From assembly GCA_900552255.1 (NCBI GenBank), contig URZF01000055.1, forward strand, positions 1 to 8,405: a DNA stretch of 8,405 nt, given 5' to 3'. This document shows positions 5,954 through 8,405 of this stretch, one piece after another. The notes under the pieces were generated by a model. It was not told the DNA's origin and did no database searches. It worked only from the letters and a program-made list of their open reading frames with translations. The position numbers and the translations under genes were made by a program. Source of the stretch: an uncultured Eubacteriales bacterium (GTDB lineage Bacteria; Bacillota; Clostridia; Oscillospirales; CAG-272). Each line of letters starts with the position of its first letter. The stretch's first letter is position 1.

Positions 5954-7801
5954 TTGAAAATACCGGAAAGAATCTTGAAAAAGGTGGAAAAGCCCGCGCG
6001 GTACACGGGCGGAGAATGGGGGCAGATCGTCAAGGATAAAAATGCGGTGGACGTCCGGTTCGCGTTCTGCTTTCCCGATACCTATGAGATCGGCATGTCC
6101 AATCTCGGCGTGAGGATTTTATACGACGTTCTGAACGCGAGAGCGGATACATGGTGCGAGCGCGCGTATGCGCCGTGGGTGGATATGGAGGCCTGCATGC
6201 GCGAGGAGCACATTCCGCTTTGGGCGCATGAAAGCGGCGACCCGGTTTCGGAATTCGATATCGTCGGCTTTTCGCTCCAATATGAGCTTTGCTATACAAA
6301 TGTATTAAATATGCTGGAGCTTGCCGGAATCCCGCTTTTGGCCGCGGAACGGGGAGACGATGCGCCGGTCGTCGTGGGCGGCGGTCCCTGCACCTATAAC
6401 GCGGAGCCGATCGCCGATTACTTCGATTTATTTATGATCGGAGAGGGCGAGGAGGTCATCTGCGAGCTGGTTTCCCTTTATAAGGAGCACAAAAAGCAGG
6501 GCTTCCGGAAGGCGGCGTTTCTGCATGAGGCGGCAAAAATCGAGGGAATTTATGTACCGTCTCTTTATGAGGTCTCCTATCACGGGGACGGCACGATCTC
6601 TTCCGTTTCGCCGAAGTATGACGACATTCCTGTGACCATCAGAAAACGGATTGTAAAGGATATGGACAAGGCTCCGTATCCGAAAACGCTGGTCATGCCG
6701 TTCATTCAGACAGTGCAGGATAAAATCACGCTGGAGGTCTACCGAGGGTGCATCCGCGGCTGCCGCTTCTGTCAGGCGGGCATGGTATGGCGTCCGGTGC
6801 GGGAAAAATCGCCCAAGGTGCTGTGCGAAGCGGCGATGACGCTTGCCGACGCGACCGGCTATGACGAGCTGACGCTGTCGTCGCTCAGCATCAGCGACTA
6901 TTCTTGTATCGAAACGCTCACGGACGAGCTGCTCGCATGGACGGATGAACGCAAGATTTCTCTCTCTCTGCCGTCCCTGCGCGTGGACAGCTTCACCAAG
7001 GAGCTGATGGATAAAATCTCCACCGTGCGCACCGGCTCGCTCACCTTCGCGCCGGAGGCGGGGACCCAGCGGCTGCGCGACGTCATCAACAAAAATGTGA
7101 AAAAAGAAGACCTGCTGCGCGCCTGCCGCGTGGCGTTCGAGGGCGGAAAATCGCAGGTCAAGCTGTACTTTATGCAGGGACTTCCGACGGAGACGAATGA
7201 GGATCTCGACGGCATCGCCGGGCTTGCCGAAAGCGTGATCGACGAGTATTATCGCACGCCTGGCCGGCCGAAAAAGGCGCCCGGCGTGACGATATCCGCC
7301 GCCTGCTTCATCCCGAAGCCGTTCACGCCGTTCCAATGGGAGCCGCAGTGCGATATGGAGACGCTCGCGGAAAAGCAGAGGTATCTTACGGGCAAAATCA
7401 CAGACCGGAAGATCAAATACAATTATCATGACGCCCGCGTCAGCCGCATCGAGGCGGTATTCGCAAGGGGAGACCGGAAGCTGAATGCAGCGCTCGCCGA
7501 AGCGCACCGTATGGGGATGCGGTTTGACAGCTGGGACGAGCATTTCGATTATGAGAAATGGCTTGAGGTTTTTGCCTCCGTGGGAATCGATCCTGCCTTT
7601 TACGCGAATCGGGAATTTGGGGAGGACGAGATTCTGCCGTGGGACAACATCGACATCGGCGTTGACAAAAAATTTCTGCTGCGCGAACGGCACCGCGCCC
7701 ACAAAGCGATTCCGACAAAAAACTGCCGCGAGACCTGCAACGGCTGCGGCGCCGACAAACTGGGAGGTGAACGCTCATGCTGTCCGAGCCTAAGAAAATA
7801 A
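5954..7801 (+). CDS. Radical SAM protein with B12-binding-like N-terminal domain (TIGR03960 type)
   Basis: A predicted cytosolic radical SAM enzyme of 615 aa; I know of no established substrate. The N-terminal part (about 33-170) looks like a cobalamin-binding-type fold: FPDTYEIGMSN at 40-50 and VVVGGGPCTYNAEPIADYF followed by IGEGEE at 139-167, as in B12-dependent radical SAM enzymes. The classical DxHxxG is not present; DTYEIG stands in its place, so cobalamin binding is uncertain. The radical SAM core has Cys266, Cys270 and Cys273 (CIRGCRFC) for the SAM-binding [4Fe-4S] cluster, then SLPSLRVDSF (338-347), FAPEAGTQRLRDVINKNV (365-382) and VKLYFMQGLPTET (402-414), all typical of TIGR03960. 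The tail has Cys591, 595, 598, 609 and 610 (CRETCNGCG and SCC), possibly a metal site. The start is TTG at 5954, six bases after GGAGGG at 5942-5947. It overlaps the next gene by 25 nt. Confidence 0.93.
   Translation: MKIPERILKKVEKPARYTGGEWGQIVKDKNAVDVRFAFCFPDTYEIGMSNLGVRILYDVLNARADTWCERAYAPWVDMEACMREEHIPLWAHESGDPVSEFDIVGFSLQYELCYTNVLNMLELAGIPLLAAERGDDAPVVVGGGPCTYNAEPIADYFDLFMIGEGEEVICELVSLYKEHKKQGFRKAAFLHEAAKIEGIYVPSLYEVSYHGDGTISSVSPKYDDIPVTIRKRIVKDMDKAPYPKTLVMPFIQTVQDKITLEVYRGCIRGCRFCQAGMVWRPVREKSPKVLCEAAMTLADATGYDELTLSSLSISDYSCIETLTDELLAWTDERKISLSLPSLRVDSFTKELMDKISTVRTGSLTFAPEAGTQRLRDVINKNVKKEDLLRACRVAFEGGKSQVKLYFMQGLPTETNEDLDGIAGLAESVIDEYYRTPGRPKKAPGVTISAACFIPKPFTPFQWEPQCDMETLAEKQRYLTGKITDRKIKYNYHDARVSRIEAVFARGDRKLNAALAEAHRMGMRFDSWDEHFDYEKWLEVFASVGIDPAFYANREFGEDEILPWDNIDIGVDKKFLLRERHRAHKAIPTKNCRETCNGCGADKLGGERSCCPSLRK
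7762..7770 (+). promoter_or_regulatory. Ribosome binding site inside the radical SAM gene, for the DUF2344 gene
   Basis: GGGAGGTGA lies within the last codons of the radical SAM frame. Its GGAGG core ends nine bases before the ATG at 7777. It supports initiation inside the upstream gene and hence translational coupling of the two proteins. Confidence 0.8.
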
Positions 7802-8405
7802 GGGTGAGATTCTCCAAGACGGGGAGCCTTAAATTTATCTCGCATCTCGATCTCAACCGCACGGTGAAATCCGCGTTTATTCGCTCGAAGCTGCCGATTT
7901 GGTATACGCAGGGCTTCAACCCGCATCCGAAAACCGTGTTTTCTCTGCCGCTGTCGGTCGGAACGGCGAGCCTTTGCGAGTTCATGGATTTCAAGGTGAC
8001 GCAGGAGCTTGCGGGAGAGACGATCTGCGAGCGGCTGAACGCTTCGTTCCCCGCAGGGCTGCGCGCGCTTGCGGCGTATGAGCCGAAAACGAAATTTTCG
8101 GAAATCGGCTGGGCGGATTATGAGATCCGTATTTTCAGACCGAGCGGCGCCGCGACGACGGACGCGGTGAGAGCTGCGCTGTCCGGCGAAATCATGATCG
8201 AAAAAACGACGAAGCTCGGAACGCGCACCGTGGACGTCGCGCCGCATACAAAGCTTTTGTCCGTATGCGCGGAGCCGGACGCGGTCGTGCTTTCCGTCAG
8301 GCTTTCCTGCGGGGAACAGACCTTTGTGAATCCGAAATACGTCGTCGATTTTTTAGCGGAGAAAACCAGTGTTCCCGCGGAGCGCGACGATGTTTCCGTC
8401 TGCCG
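7777..8405 (+). CDS. TIGR03936-type radical SAM-linked protein (DUF2344), 3' end cut by the window
   Basis: An open frame from ATG at 7777 to the window edge, giving 209 complete codons and no stop. The N-terminus carries the family hallmark: RFSKTGSLKFISHLDLNRT (11-29), then a QGFNPHPK segment (45-52) and LPLSVGTASLCEF (57-69). These are the conserved parts of TIGR03936/DUF2344, a family that sits beside, or is fused to, TIGR03960 radical SAM proteins. Its biochemical role is not established; partnership with the enzyme upstream is inferred from this constant association and from the 25-nt overlap here. No membrane segment or signal peptide is visible. The visible part is most of the usual length of roughly 220-250 aa, so the stop should lie shortly beyond the window. 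In related Clostridia, ribonuclease G and the rplU-rpmA genes often follow, which I would expect next. Confidence 0.9.
   Translation, partial: MLSEPKKIRVRFSKTGSLKFISHLDLNRTVKSAFIRSKLPIWYTQGFNPHPKTVFSLPLSVGTASLCEFMDFKVTQELAGETICERLNASFPAGLRALAAYEPKTKFSEIGWADYEIRIFRPSGAATTDAVRAALSGEIMIEKTTKLGTRTVDVAPHTKLLSVCAEPDAVVLSVRLSCGEQTFVNPKYVVDFLAEKTSVPAERDDVSVC

Noticed and set aside
6428..7702. 424-aa open frame on the minus strand
   Set aside because: It lies wholly opposite the conserved radical SAM gene, is rich in Arg and His as expected of a reverse-strand shadow in GC-rich DNA, and shows no family motif.

Overview
The window is a compact, one-directional (+ strand) stretch of bacterial chromosome with seven protein genes and no gap over about 50 nt, apart from the short leader at the left edge. 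Gene style points to a Clostridia-type Firmicute, possibly of the Oscillospirales kind: strong GGAGG-type ribosome binding sites, frequent TTG/GTG starts, an AddB-type rather than RecB-type recombination protein, and a B12-binding-like radical SAM gene followed by its DUF2344 partner. The taxonomic placement is inference from these traits, not from a search. I see no tRNA, rRNA, CRISPR array, insertion sequence or phage gene.

Layout. (1) Positions 1-1088: a GNAT-type acetyltransferase (50-589, or from 29) and a small protein of unknown family (635-1033, TTG start). This part is visibly AT-richer than what follows. (2) Positions 1089-1898: a short QueG-like iron-sulfur protein with eight cluster cysteines but without the extra C-terminal region of full-length QueG. 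(3) Positions 1955-5905: a coiled-coil membrane protein of unknown function, followed after 6 nt by addB, the AddB subunit of the AddAB helicase-nuclease. AddB has a Walker A motif, a RecB-type nuclease site and the four-cysteine Fe-S signature. No addA follows directly. (4) Positions 5954-8405: a radical SAM protein with an N-terminal B12-binding-like domain (TIGR03960 type), overlapping by 25 nt the start of its usual partner, a TIGR03936/DUF2344 protein, which runs off the right edge.

How they work together. The membrane-protein/addB pair and the radical SAM/DUF2344 pair are each arranged for translational coupling. The whole block from 1955 onward could be one transcript, possibly from a weak promoter near 1878-1909. 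AddB acts in double-strand break processing. The radical SAM/DUF2344 pair is widely conserved, but I know of no established function for it. The GNAT gene, the small orphan and the QueG-like gene have no evident pathway link to the rest.

I did not find a convincing wholly new system. The best leads are the coiled-coil membrane protein coupled to addB, the addB gene without an adjacent addA, the truncated QueG-like protein, the orphan at 635-1033 and the uncharacterised radical SAM/DUF2344 pair.
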